The notes beneath the pieces were generated by a model. It worked only from the letters and a program-made list of their open reading frames with translations, searched no databases and was not told the origin of the DNA. DNA of 64,000 nt, from NCBI GenBank assembly GCA_948146395.1, contig OX411554.1, positions 42,731,869 to 42,795,868 on the forward strand, read 5' to 3'. This document shows, in pieces, positions 33,296 to 46,200 of this stretch. This DNA comes from Fragum whitleyi. Lineage: Eukaryota; Mollusca; Bivalvia; Cardiida; Cardiidae. Each line of letters starts with the position of its first letter. Within the stretch, counting starts at the first letter, position 1. The translations under genes and the position numbers were made by a program.

Positions 33296-33385
33296 CAAAC
33301 TAAATCCGCTTTGCATTCACATACAAAGCGGATTTTAATTTCCAAACAAGTTGCATCGTTTTGTCATCCAGAACGAAGGTCGTTA
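33296..33385. mobile_element. Fold-back element family E copy
   Basis: ATCCGCTTTGCATTCACATA / CAAAGCGGAT, with outer segments shared with the other E copies (CATCCAGAACGAAGG). Confidence 0.65.
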
Positions 33386-33389
33386 TTTG

Positions 33390-34295
33390 GCCTTGTGCTC
33401 AAGATAGACACATGTTTGCTAATATTCACAAAATTTTAGACCGATTTTGCACATCGAAAAATGGGAAACATTTTCTGCTTGTTAACGCTGATTATGCAAC
33501 AACGTAGAATATATCAAATCTGTGGATATGAAGTAGGTCTACTTAATATTAAACATTTCATTAACTAAAAATTTGAATGTACTTTGTGCCTAAACTGCCC
33601 TAGGTTTTGGATTCCAAATCGTTTCTGAGCGTTTGAATAAAAGGTACTTCACGTTGCATTTGACTTCATATACAAATCGGGGAATCATTTTTTAACTTTC
33701 GTAAACAAAAAATGTACCTTCATCTTGAACGCAAGGCCGTTATTGATGAAAAAGTAAACAGGTTTGAATTTACATGCTCGATTTTGTTTTGCTCATTTAG
33801 ATTTGCCTACATTATAATATGAGAACAACATATTAAGGATTAGAGATATGGAATATGAAAATACCCAATTAATTTATATCACTTCCTCTTCGATGGAGAT
33901 AGGCTGTAAGAAAACGGGTCTTTATAGGCGAGACATTTTGAAATCCATCACCTTCTCATGGAGCCCCCCCCCCTTCTTTAAAAAGTAGGTTTAAGGTAAA
34001 ATGTAGTTTCAAACTGATGAAGTTGAAATACCATTGTCTTATGGTATCTAGAGAACATCACTTTCGGGTAGTGCACAGCCCATCTGCTGATCTGATTTTG
34101 AATGATTTTGTCCTGGTGGGACTTTGTCCTGATGGGGTTTTGTCCTAATCCTAAGCTTTTCAAGGAAATTCTAATAATTTTGTCAACACCAACGAACCCC
34201 AGGTGATCACAATAAGTCAACCATTTCTGTGGGAATGGCTCAATCTCTATCATGCTGAATAATTCAATTATTGTCAAAAACATGAGTTTGTGAAA
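33390..34295. other. Intergenic, nothing recognised
   Basis: C run near 33963; a second CATCTTGAACGCAAGGCCG near 33720 is a possible family E remnant. Confidence 0.45.
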
Positions 34296-34298
34296 CAT

Positions 34299-34510
34299 GA
34301 ATGCCCCATGTAACTGCTTTTTTTAAATTTGACCTTGACAGATGACCTTGGTACCAGCAAATGCATTTGCTTGAGACCTATTATGATACTTTAAATATGA
34401 GCATATGAGTCTAGAAGTAATTGGTTAATTTTTGCAGACAGACAGATGGACAGACAGACAACAGTATAACAATATGCCCAAAATCTTTCAATGTAGGTGC
34501 ATGAAAATGC
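34299..34510 (+). repeat. Dispersed repeat family M
   Basis: ATGCCCCATGTAACTGC, TGACCTTGACAGATGACCTT and an ACAGACAG-rich 3' part; the same order recurs at 53540-53830. Confidence 0.55.
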
Positions 34511-34564
34511 TTAAAGCCGTAGATGCACTTATTAACTTATAATTGGCTTTCCAGGATCAGGAAG

Positions 34565-34660
34565 TATAGACTAAGATCAGACTGCACATATGTGTAGGCT
34601 GATCATTATTTATACCTCCTGCCAAGGAAGCAATATTCAGAATTCACCATGACATGGGTA
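34565..34660 (+). mobile_element. MITE family A, right-half fragment
   Basis: CTAAGATCAGACTGCACATA ... CCATGACATGGG; decayed right end. Confidence 0.6.
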
Positions 34661-35545
34661 TTTTTCTGCTGAAAAATTCTCACTTAATTCTAAATCTTTG
34701 TCTTTTTCCAGTCTAGGAACTCACAAATCAGGATCCAGGCTATTTCAGTGAATTCAAAAGAATGAAGATAAAACTCTGTACAAAAGGCAAAAATAATGCT
34801 TTTTATTCACTTTGCGAAAGAAATAAAAAATAAATATCTGTATTGAGATTACACAGCAAGGTTTATCACAGATAGTAATGTTATGGCAAAATGTGAATAG
34901 TAAATTGTGGTTGTCGATTGTTGTTAGTTTAAACTTATATATTTAACATCAATTGGGATACAAGTTCTTACAAGTTTGATTCATTCCTCTTTATTCTGAT
35001 TCCTGGAAATGAACCAGTTCTTCTGCTGAATAAGTGGGGCAAGGTAAGAACCAAGATCAATTACAGGGCTCGTGTTTGACCCTTAAACCAGGGTTTTGAC
35101 CCCCCAAAATTTGAAAATATTGTGATTTGACCCCCAGAAATTTCTCACAAGGGGGTCATTTTGACCCCTTGAGAGGAATTACTAAGGGTCAAGACATGGT
35201 TTTATACCTAAGATTTTCACATATTACTATCTTAAGATCTACAAAATAATTTCTTGTTCAATATCATTGCAAGAAACAGTTAAAGAGAGTCTTAAACATG
35301 CGATATTCTACTTATGATTTGCTTTTCTGTCATTTTGACCCTTTAAATTCAGATTTGACCTCCAGAATTTCTTAGGTTAGGAGTCAATGACTCGTCAAAA
35401 TCAAACCCTAACACAAGCCCTGAATTAGCTATTCCCAGAAATCTAACTCAGGACCCACTCACGGACACCATATAATATCATGATCTTAATGAGCAACCAA
35501 GGCATAACCTGCCTTGCATTCAGGAGGAAATGTCTAAGAATCTTT
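34661..35545. other. Intergenic with TTGACCC-rich stretch
   Basis: Between about 35085 and 35410 short TTTGACCC(C)/GGGTCA words recur in both orientations. No gene or known repeat is recognised. Confidence 0.4.
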
Positions 35546-35548
35546 ACA

Positions 35549-35760
35549 TCGATTGATTGAATGGAGTTTTACGCTGCTTTCAACATTCTTTCAACATTTA
35601 ATCACGGCGGCTGGAGCACCTAACAATGGTTGCCTGGTATTTCTCTCACCAGTACAACCACCACAACCTTTCCTAGCCTCCAGCTGCTATCTCACATATC
35701 ATCAACACATTAGGGAGAGAAAAATAGTTGGAATGAATGAGTTTTGCAGTAGGGGATAGA
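35549..35760 (-). mobile_element. SINE family S, head lost
   Basis: GATTGATTGAATGGAGTTTT through the conserved body; the tRNA-like head is replaced by a fold-back E hairpin. Confidence 0.8.
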
Positions 35761-35765
35761 AGAAT

Positions 35766-35803
35766 TGTTAGACCGCTTTGCTCATGTACACATGGGCAAA
35801 GTG
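35766..35803. mobile_element. Fold-back element family E core
   Basis: Hairpin ACCGCTTTGCTCATG / CATGGGCAAAGTGGT directly after the truncated SINE. Confidence 0.55.
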
Positions 35804-36083
35804 GTAAGCAATTTCTTAACATTCACAAATGTTAATTGTATACAGAATGCAGCACAGGATTTTGAAATTTAAACCTACCTAATACACATCCATTGTAAAA
35901 AGCAATTTCTCATTTTTTCACCATATTTTCTGCCACACCGGCTAATTTGTTTCCAAATTTCAAACATTTTTTTAATGTCATTTAAAAAAATCTTTCAATT
36001 CTTATTTCAGCTTGTTTTTCTTTCCAAGCATTAAATCAAGGATTTTACAATCCTGGAAATATAAAACAAGGGTTTGAGATTAA

Positions 36084-37345
36084 AGAGCACCGTCTACAAT
36101 TGCCTAAACCAGGCTGTAGGGTGAACAGAAATTGTAACCTAAAAAAAGGGGGGTATAATTTGCACAAACTAGAAAGCCATGAATGGCTTGAGTCGCTCCA
36201 CAGGCTTGAAATTCTTGTAAAAGCAAATAAATGTTTTGACTAGATTTTTAGATATTTTGGGTTCTACTGATGTTGAAAATAACTTTCAAAGTTTCAACTA
36301 TATAGCAGATAGAGAAATGACCTCCACTCTTAAAAGACATATTTTTCATCAAATCAAAAATTTTTTGGCTGCATGATAATGGGTCACCCAAAGATCATAC
36401 CAAAAAAGTTTGATTGATATCCATCAGTTACATTCTGAAAAATTGATTTTCAAAGTTTTCACTATGTAACATTTACAGAAATGACCTCTGCCCATAAAAT
36501 ACATATTTTTCATCCAATCAGTATAATCTTTGGTACACTGATAAAGGGTCACTCAATGATCATACCAGTGAAATTTGGTTGATATCCAAAAATTAGATTC
36601 TGAGAAAATTATTTGCAAATTTTCCACTATATAATATATAGAGAAATGACCTCTGCCCGTAAAATGCATATTTTTCATCCAATCAGTATAATTTTTGTTA
36701 CACTGATAAAGGGTCACTCAAGGATCATACCAGTGAAATTTTGTTGATATCCATCTCTTAGATTCTGAGAAATGATTTTCAAAATTTCCACTATATAACA
36801 TATAGAGAAATGACATCTGCCCATAAAATGCATATTTTCCATCCGATCACAATGATTTTTTGTACACTGATAAAGGGTCACCCAAGGATCATTCATGGAA
36901 AATTTAATTGGTATCTATTGATTAGAATCTGAGAAAACTCACTTTTTACCGTATTTGGAAATTAGCCACGCCCATTAAATCCATGTTTTTCATTGGATCA
37001 AAATTTCTTGAACAACTTTGAAAGAGGGTCACCCAAGGATCATTCCTGTGAAGTTTGGTTGAAATCCCTCCAGTTGTTTCTGAGGAGAATTTTTAAAGAA
37101 AAGTTTACGACCCCACGCACGGACTGACGGACGGACGCACGACGGACACAACGCCATGACAATAGCCCCAGTGGCTTTCAGCCAATGGAGCTAAAAACAC
37201 CAAGACTTATCCCCCTTTGTAGGATATCTTGCTTTTTTAATGGTGAACATGTGTGAACGAGTTTCGAGTGAATGCCCTCAGTAATGCCAGAGATTTTGGC
37301 AAAATGTCAACAATGATACCAGGCTAAAGCAATATATCCTGTTGT
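36084..37345 (+). mobile_element. Helentron-like subfamily 1, interrupted copy
   Basis: Left part 36084-36168 (AGAGCACCGTCTACAATTGC, GGGGTATAATTTGCAC) and right part 37196-37345 (TTATCCCCCTTTGTAGGATA, GGTGAACATGTGTG) align in order to the copy at 24750-25060. The gap is filled by a subfamily 2 element. Confidence 0.7.
36169..37195 (+). mobile_element. Helentron-like subfamily 2, nested copy with tandem core
   Basis: Starts with a small hairpin (AAGCCATGAATGGCTT) and CGCTCCACAGGC, and ends CCAGTGGCTTTCAGCCAATGGAGCTAA. The interior repeats a unit of roughly 140-170 bp (ATAAAGGGTCACTCAA(T/G)GAT). An ACGG/ACGC-rich stretch precedes the end. Confidence 0.72.
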
Positions 37346-37763
37346 CTCAAATAAGCTTATAAAACAAATAAACAAGGTTTTCTATCAGTCCATCTGTCCA
37401 ATAACAGCTGTGATTATGGGGTCACTGACCAAAAGGTGTTTTACCCAGGACTGGAGAGTCAATGGTCAATGGGTGACCAAATCCTAGGGAATAACAAGTT
37501 TAAGATCACTGGGTTGTGTGTTAGCATCCAAAAATCTTATAACTACAGCTTATATAAGACGTTGTTATGCGATTTTTTGTAACCAAGAAATGATAAACCT
37601 TCCTCAGTAAGGTTAACTTATTATCACACCAATATACCTTGATTTGACTTGTCTGGAGAATAAGCAAAAGGAAAATAACTGCTTTAAAAATAAAATTTTA
37701 GTTAAATCACCTAACATGCATTGAGCTTTTTTTATTCCAAAGACACTTTGATATGTAACTGAA

Positions 37764-37927
37764 TTAAGGGAGTGGACCCGTAATAGTTCCGTGACGTTTC
37801 GTGAGTAATGAACTTTAACAGTGTAAACCTAGGTATACAAATAAATTTCATTAGGAAACCTTGGTTACATTGTGAAAGATCATTAGTTCTGAAATGTTGC
37901 GGAACTATTACAGTTCCACTACCTTAA
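37764..37927. mobile_element. Palindromic MITE family D, TTAA-flanked
   Basis: TTAAGGGAGTGGACCCGTAA at the left and a CCACTACCTTAA right end; the arms are complementary across most of the element. Confidence 0.82.
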
Positions 37928-38830
37928 ATTGTAATTCTTAGCACAAAGCTACAGAAAAGGGGGGGGGATTTTGGATTTTAGATCAAAGAAATTTAATTGT
38001 GTACAAAACTTATGTTGTTGGCACTCATTAGAATTGTCTCTTTGAAACAATTCAAACAAGTACCCACGACATAGGGTTTCACTGAAAAAGAACAGATTTT
38101 AGACTGGCTTTACTCCCTCTTATCTTTACCTCTGTCCAGAACATGAGGCAAAATAAGGCCTGTAGGCTCAACTGGCTATCAAAATTCCTTTACCCTTATA
38201 TTATTGGATTGATATTTTTTATCAAACAAATCAGAAATTTCTGAGAAATATCAACCAATATGTCTCATTTTCAGCTCTGCTGTTTTTGGAGAAAACGTGA
38301 GATATTGTGATCCCCTTGGCAAGTGAAAGAATTCAAACGAGTCAAAAGTTGACTTATATTTTTGCATTATCAAGCACTACAGCCAAGCGTTGCACCTGTA
38401 GGCCGTGCTTTTGTTTCCCTAGCATTGTCATGGTACATAATTCAACATTAGCTATAAATAAACCTCAAAGCTTGACTATAATCATCTAGCATTAACACAA
38501 ATACTATCTGTAAGCACTTAATAAATATATCAATAACAATTCAAAACAAAATAAAGTAAAATTAAAGCTTTGGCTAATAAAAAAAAGCCCTGAATTTAGT
38601 TCATTAGAAAAAGAAACCAGAGGTTCAATGACACTGTTGTTGGCGTCTAATTTTATCCAGATTTTAAGTCAAATTTGTAACTGGTATTATTAATTTCACC
38701 AATTGTGACATTTTCTTAAATACTATTTGATAGATAATCCAGAAAAAATGGTAAATTATCACTTTATAATCTCACGGTCTGACCAGTGAAATCATCAGAA
38801 ACCTGCTTTCCATCATTTCACCCCACCTGG
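37928..38830. other. Intergenic, nothing recognised
   Basis: G run near 37960; otherwise no feature. Confidence 0.5.
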
Positions 38831-39010
38831 TGTTATCTAAGTGTAGCCAAAAAAGTGACGTCATCACGAATGATGACTAGATATCGCATGCAAAATGATG
38901 CACTGTTGAATAAGTCCAAAAATGTTCACATTTCATCTCATTTTTGCATTAAAGAAATAGGATGATCATTCATTCTTTATGTAAGATTGATTAATAATTC
39001 ATTGTATGAA

Positions 39011-39083
39011 CAACAAGAGCTACAATTTCACTTTTGGCTCAACCACTCTTGAAATTATAGCTTTTGTTGTTCACTCAATGAAA
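39011..39083. repeat. Hairpin repeat family L
   Basis: ACAACAAGAGCTACAATTTC and its inverted partner GAAATTATAGCTTTTGTTGT form a long imperfect hairpin; a related one is at 57020-57092. Confidence 0.65.
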
Positions 39084-39172
39084 TATATAAATTGATCTTG
39101 CACTCAAACAAAGATTATCATCTATTTCTTCAATTATACAGGCAAAAAATCAGCATTTGGGCATTCTGTAAA

Positions 39173-39398
39173 TTTAACCCTTGTCATGCTGAATAAATTT
39201 TGGCTAAAAATCTGCATCAAAATCAAAGGGCAAAGAGTACTGAAAGTACCAAATGTAGGTCTTTTTTTTATTTGAAAAAATAGATCTATTGACAATTCTG
39301 GTTTGAAAGTGTGAAACATGTGGTGTAGACTAACATCAGACTGCATATATATAGCTGCCAAAGCAGGAATATTCCGGGTTCAGCATGACAAGGGTTAA
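39173..39398 (+). mobile_element. MITE family A, complete, TTAA-flanked
   Basis: TTAA at 39173-39176 and 39395-39398 with perfect 16-bp TIRs CCCTTGTCATGCTGAA / TTCAGCATGACAAGGG. About 225 bp, non-coding. The target and CCC start fit a piggyBac-type MITE. Confidence 0.9.
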
Positions 39399-39399
39399 C

Positions 39400-39575
39400 A
39401 TTTGAAAAAGAGATTGGTTCCTGTAGAATAAAACCAGAGTTTGGGTTTCAGCAGTATTATTCTGCAAGGTAGAATGATGTTTATAGATTCAGAAAATCAG
39501 TAAAGTATGAAAAAATCCAGCCCTAGTCAGTCTGTTCACTCCGTGCAGTATGACTAGGGTTAACACTTGGCTCAA
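39400..39575 (+). mobile_element. MITE family J, partial
   Basis: Shares TTGAAAAAGAGATT and the hairpin CCCTAGTCAGTCTG...CAGTATGACTAGGG with 8466-8734, but lacks the outer TIRs. Confidence 0.65.
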
Positions 39576-39663
39576 AGACCAATAATTTATATACTTCTGT
39601 TCCATGTGGGTTTTCACCCCTCCCCTTGTTGCGTTATTATCAACTATGCTTCAGTTACAGATA

Positions 39664-39816
39664 TTAAGATTGTTGACCTGTAACAGTTCTGCATTGTTTG
39701 GGAAGTAATGAACTTTAGCAGTGTTAACAGAGGCTTCCTAATGATTTTTATTAGGAAACCTAGGTTAACATTGTGAAAGACCATGAGTTCCGAAATGTTG
39801 CGGGTCCACTACCCTC
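39664..39816. mobile_element. Palindromic MITE family D
   Basis: Centre ATTAGGAAACCTAGGTTAAC with its complement; arms diverged. Confidence 0.75.
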
Positions 39817-39982
39817 AGACTGGACATCACAAACAAGATTTTTGAATGATTTTCATGCAAACCGTCCTGTTGATTAAATTTTCTAGCAGCTTACCCCATC
39901 TTTGATGATGTAGCAAGCTATTGGTAAATTAAAAAAGATGTTAAAAGTTTCAGGAATCAAGGCACACTAATTTATAACTACA

Positions 39983-40282
39983 TCACAAAGCATTAGAAGT
40001 TCTTCTTGCTATATTTGTAGGCGTTGATCTTCCGTTTATATTTGTTGGTGTATTTCGTCCATTGGTCATGGACACACTTTTGTTCCGCGTACCAGAACTA
40101 CTGGGTAGAGGAATCTGTGTTGGTTTAGCAGTGACTGGTGGCGGTGTGAACACTTCATCTGTGGGTGTCGAGTTTGAGCTTCTGGGAGCCGTTGGCATGT
40201 TGAAGGCTGGGGACACAGGTACGGGTATCATGGAAAATTTACGAGATTTCTTCCTACACAGGTTTCTCCAAGAGATAAATAT
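39983..40282 (-). CDS. SFI1: SFI1-like gene, terminal exon
   Basis: The acceptor TTGCAG precedes IFISWRNLCRKKSRKF, the last W repeat. A low-complexity tail follows, rich in Pro, Ser, Thr and Asn, with NGRSTPTN-like repeats and the end RRTSNAL before the TGA at 39983-39985. Starts in phase 0. Confidence 0.8.
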   Translation of the reverse strand: MFISWRNLCRKKSRKFSMIPVPVSPAFNMPTAPRSSNSTPTDEVFTPPPVTAKPTQIPLPSSSGTRNKSVSMTNGRNTPTNINGRSTPTNIARRTSNAL

Positions 40283-43200
40283 CTGCAATTTATAAACAAA
40301 ACAAAAACATTAACATTTCTGTTTTAAACATTTAATATTAATATAAATATGTACTTGTACCTTATGCTTATAAATAAATTCCACGAACCTAACATTTTGA
40401 CAAGTCATGATCCATCTACATCCCAATTATTTCAGTCTAGATAAAACGATTGTGTAAAACACATATATGAAATAAAAAAAAATACATAGAACTTTATCTA
40501 CAATAAAATTTGTATGTCATGTGTTATAACTGTATACACAGATAGCTCCGCCTATTTTTTACTCGACATCATTTTTGGTGCAATGTTGATTCTTTTGATC
40601 TTATATAAACCACATGCTAAATCATGAACATCCCCCTCCAATTCTCTAAACGTCAATATCATTACTTTTTCATATCCAGAAACTTTCTGTTATAACTATT
40701 TTACACCTGGAAGAGGGAAATAAAAACTATTTCAGAATTGTGTTTGTGTTATAAAGGATATAATTTCATTTTCCCATTGATGTGTCCATGTGCCCTCCGA
40801 TTTTACCTTTTGGATATCTCCTCCTCCATCAAACTTTATTCATGGACACATCAAGGCTACAATGAAATTATTTCATAAATAAATCCTCCAACCAAAACTA
40901 TAGTAATTTCTTTTTTATCTGAACTTCACAGTTAACATGTGATGTTTTCACAATTGAAGATCACCAAAAAATTATTCCCATCTTATTCTGAAATGAATTT
41001 AATAGAAGCAATAACTTGTTACCATGGACAATTTCTGTTTCTTATCAAATGCTACAACTTTCTGTTCTGCTTTTCTCTTCACAAACTCTAGATGCCATGT
41101 TTTCCAAACTAATAGGTAGAGTTTTTCTTCATACTGAAAAAAGAAATATATGTGATGGATTTAATGAGCATATTTCCATCCAGAATTCTAAGCTCTAAAA
41201 TGGGAGGATTAAGTGATAAATTATATCATTTTCCCTGCATGCAACAAAAGCTATACTTTTACTTGCTTTTCCACTCATGAAAATACATGCAAAGTAGGGC
41301 TTGTGCAAGCTTTGTAAAATTAGGGGTCATTGACCTCTTGACCATAAAATTCTGGGCGTCGAAACTGGTTTTGAAGGGCAAAAAAAGCATAGGAGCAAAA
41401 CAGGGGAAATTATCAGTCTTTAAAGAAATCTATATTACTGAAACAACATCAACAATAAATTGTCAACACACTTTTTTGTTTATGTTGTTTCATTTATATA
41501 GATCTTTTTGTAGTAGTATGAAGAAACAAGAGGCCCAAGAGGGCCTGTATCGCTCCACTGGCTTAAAAATCTCAAGATTTGAAAGAGAGATATTGAAAAT
41601 GGAAGGTAATGAAAGTGAACAGCATTCAGAAGAAATTCCGACTTTTTCTAAGTTGAAACTGACTTGAAAAGGAATGAACTTATTTAACTAATATGTAAAA
41701 TTACAAAGAAGAAAACTATTTATATATGACTTTGAAACAAGAGGACCAGAATGGCCCTAAACCTCACCCAAGGAACATTCTGATAAAATTTCATTGAAAT
41801 CAGCCCCATGGTTCAGGAGGAGATGTCATTCAAAAATTTGGTGTAAAAAAAAAATGCCTTGCCACGCCCATATTTGGGGGTCAATCCAAATTTCTTGAAC
41901 AACTTGAGAAGAGAAACACCCAAGGAACGTTCTGGTAAAGTTTCATTGAAATCAGCCCCATGGTTCAGGAGAGGATGTAGTTCAAAGATTTTGGGGTCAA
42001 AATAAGCCCCGCCCTGCCACGCCCATATTTGGGGGTCAATCCAAATTTCTTGAACAACTTTAGAAGAGGGTCACCCAAGGAACATTCTGGTAAAGTTTCA
42101 TTGAAATTGGCCCAATGATTCAGAAGAAGATTTCGTTCAGAGATTTCGGGGTCAAAATAAGCCCCTCCCTACCACGCCCATATTTGGGGGTCAATCCAAA
42201 TTTCATTAACAACTTCAGAAGAAGGTCACCCAAGGATCATTCTGGTAAAGTTTCATTGAAATCAGCCCAATGGTTCAGAAGGAGATGAGGTTCAAAGATT
42301 TTGGGGTCAAAATAAGCCCTGCCCTGCCACGCCCATATTTGGGGCTCAATCCAAATTTCTTGAACAACTTTAGAAGAGGGTCACCCAAGGAACATTCTGG
42401 TAAAGTTTCATTAAAATTGGCCTCATAGTTCAGGAGGAGATATTGTTCAAAGATTTTGGGGTCAAAATAAGCCCCGCCCTGCCACGCCTATATTTGGGGG
42501 TCAATCCAAATTTCTTGAACAACTTTAGAAGAGGGTCACCAAAGGAACATTCTGGTAAAGTTTCATTGAAATCAGCCTCATGGTTCAGGAGGAGATGTTG
42601 TTCAAAGATTTTGGGGTCAAAATAAGCACTGCCATGCCACGCCTATATTTGGGGGTCAATCCAAATTTCTTGAACAACTTTAAAAGAGGGTCACCCAAGG
42701 AACATTCTGGCCAAGTTTTGTCAAAATCCACTCCTTGGTTTAGGAGGAGAAGATGTTTAAAGAAAAGTTTACGCACGCACGCACGCCATGACAATAGCTC
42801 GCTGGCCTTCGGCCAGTGGAGCTAAAAATTGATCTCTATAATCTTTTAAATTGCATAGGTTGCATAACTGGAAATTCAGTGGGTCAAAATGACCCACTAC
42901 AGGAATTTTTTGATGGTCAAAATGGGATTATTGGGAGTAAAAACCCTTGTTTAAGGGACAATCATAAGCCCCGCATAGCTTTAGTTATTCACTCAAATTG
43001 TTCTTATACTTTAATAAACAGTTATTCTATATTTAATCTCTAAATTGAGGGGTCAGTGCAACACTATTGTAAGTGCCTGTAAATATATAGGCAACAAAAG
43101 TGTTGCAGTCCATTAAAGCCCTCATCTGCGTTTAGAGTAAAAGAATTGCTCTGTCGTGAACATTCTTTGAATAATTTTTCTTGATTTAGTCTTATAAAAG

Positions 43201-46200
43201 ATGAGTTACATAAGAATACAAATTGATCGACAAACAGAAGCTTTTTTGTGAAACACAGAATCTGTCATATACATTAAAATATGTAAATGATATTTTGGTC
43301 GAGTCAAATACGCCCACATGCAGGAGTGGTTATGGAGCAGTATTCAAATTAGATTCCAAAATGCTGCAGGTCATAAATATTCATCAAGTTGGGCCTATAT
43401 TAATATCATTGCGTCATAATAACTTGCATAACCAAAAATAGTAACAATAAAATCAAGCTAATCTCCCTGAATAAAAGTCTATTTTTTTATTTTTTGTGTA
43501 CATAATCGTCTAAGATTATTGTCTTGCATTTCATAAATGTTCATGAACACAGACGGAGGCTTTAAATAAAGCACAAAAATACATAAATTTAATTTTGAAC
43601 ATCAAGATCATCAACCCCAAAACATAGTTTTCACCAAGGCTGCAATAACAAATGAGCCTGACCAGATTCTCCACTTCGTGATTTTGAGATAAATAAGGTC
43701 TGAAAGTATCTGTAGATTGTAAGGCAATCTTCTTATTACACTGTGTAGCTGTCCGGGCTGTGAAATGTTTTCCCCTCACCCACAGTCAAATTATTGGAAA
43801 TGGCAGGCTGTTCAAATATAACATACCATACAAGTAGCTGTGTATGCCAGATCCACCCTGTGTTTCCAAATTCTGGCATATTTCTCACTCAATCTAACTT
43901 TCCTCTTGTTGTTGTGACGAGTGGCAAGGACTTCATTATGCCAAGCTGTATACATTCTAACACTGTGAAAGATATAGAAAAAATATTTTGATGAAAAAAA
44001 AAAAAAAATAAAATAGAATTTTCCTTTCACAATGAAGACATAAAACTTCAACTTGAGTTATCCCCCTTGATAGCATAGGTTGCCATTTTGGTGTTGAACA
44101 TATGTGTCAAGTCTCAAGTAAAACCAGACATCACAAAATGTCAAAGTTTTTCGCAAGATAACGACGACAACGACACCAAGGCTATAGCAATACCTCAGAT
44201 CTTCTACAAAAACAGCAGAGCCAATAATTTCACAATTTGAAAGTATAAGTAAATGGCACTTTAAACTTATATGTGACCACTGACTGGCACTTAGGCAAAA
44301 TTGTTCTATATGAATAGCGGATATTTTAACACTTGTCTTCCTGAATGAAAACCTTTGCAGAATTGCAATAAAATCAAAGTTCTGAAAGCATTTATTTCCC
44401 TAACGTGAGTCATTTTTATTATGAAATATCATTTTTCAAACTTTTCTGATTTAAAAAAAAATGAGGAGGTAAAGACAAAGATCAGACTGTACATAAAAGC
44501 GAGCAGATCTTTGGTTATACCTCCTACTAAAACAGGAATATTCTGGGTTCAGCATGACAAGGGTTAAATGTAGTCTCTGGTTGACCTCCGAGAGCTGGAT
44601 CCGAACTCTTTTTCAAATATTTATCAGACAAGAGTTACCATTTGGTCCCTTTTTGTATCATAGATCACATATTGGCAACTGTTGCTGAATGCAGGAAGAT
44701 TTTTCCATGCAAAAGAGAAAATGCAATGAACTGTTACAATTTCTGTTTTTACTCAAGAAAGATTTAAGAAAACTTTTTGCAAATATAACACCAAACTGAC
44801 CATAATTTTTTGTTATAGAAGTGAGCAGCTTTCTTCATCAACTCCTCCATGTGTTGTCTTTCCTGTTTTCTATGAGCCACATACCCCACCCACTGTCTAG
44901 CTGTCCTCCTGGCCAGTAAATGTTCATAGTACTCATCTGCTATCACCATCTGGAAAATAAAACAAGAGATAGTTGTAAAACATTTATGCCCCCCCCATAA
45001 AAGCAGGTAAATGGTCTATTCTTTGACAATCAACAAAGGGCAATATCTCACAATAGGGGATGAGCAGAGTTATGGTTCTTAAACACTGCACTTCTCCTCA
45101 ATGAGATCTATCCACCTGTGAAGCTTCATGATTAGCTTACATACTTTATTATTATTATATCATTATACTGAATCATTTTGAGTGATGAATAATACAAACT
45201 GAATTCAACTTTCTCAGAACCACTAGATTATTCTAATGGTTTCTTACCACAAAGAATTTAGTGAAAAATAAGTAATAGTTCATATATGAAATGAACATGA
45301 TCCTTCTTATATGGCAAAAAAATCTGTTAGGTAAAGTGTCTGTTTTCTTGAGTGACATTTTTCAGATTTCAAGTCCTTTGAATGGCCACTTCTACCATAC
45401 CTTTAATTTAAAATGCCAATGAGTTAGAGTCATTTTCATCAACCTATTATTTTTCTCTGTCACCATCCTCTTGGACATTTCTGTCAACTCAACACAATAA
45501 TGGAACCTGGTCTTCATAATGTACCAATACTTCTGTTGTATTTTCTCATTTCTTTTTCTTGTAAATGTCTTCTCCAGTCGTCGTAAGTTGATTTGTTTTC
45601 TTGTGTAAAGTAACCAAGCCTTGAATACTCTAAAGAAAAGAAGTGAACTCAATAAAAATTTCAAAGCTCATACTTCATCAAGAAAAAATATTATTATTTC
45701 TTTTCCTTTTCCATGATTCGAATATGAATTGATATAATCTTGAATTATATGATTTATATAAGCATGTCATTACAAACTGAAGCTTCAAGCTCTGACAATC
45801 AAGTTCATTTAAAAAGACACAAATTCACATAACACAAAATCTGTTGAACTTTGTTATCATTTACTTTTTTACAAACAAAAGTTATTATCAACAATACCAA
45901 ATGGAATATTTTCTAGATTTGTTGTTAACCCTTTGATGTTTAATCCCTGCTTTTTACGTGCCTGTGATTTTATGATTAAGAAAACATTGTGAAAAAAGAA
46001 GAAATTGCTTCTGACAAGCAATTTCTTCTTTTTCCACACTATTTTCTACCCTACTGAATGGTTATTTTCTAAATTAAATCCACTTTTAATTTTTGTCTGC
46101 AAAACTTTAATTTTGACAGGTCCAAAATTTTGTAAAACAGGAAAGGGTTAATTATGCTTTCACTTTGTCTTCTGATGTTACATTTTTACCGCCAGATCAT

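Noticed and set aside
40062..40295. Plus-strand 77-codon frame
   Set aside because: Antisense to the terminal SFI1-like exon, which has splice and phase support.
42443..42825. Open frames of 60-81 codons repeating each other
   Set aside because: Explained by the 155-bp Helentron-like core repeat, which happens to be open in one frame.
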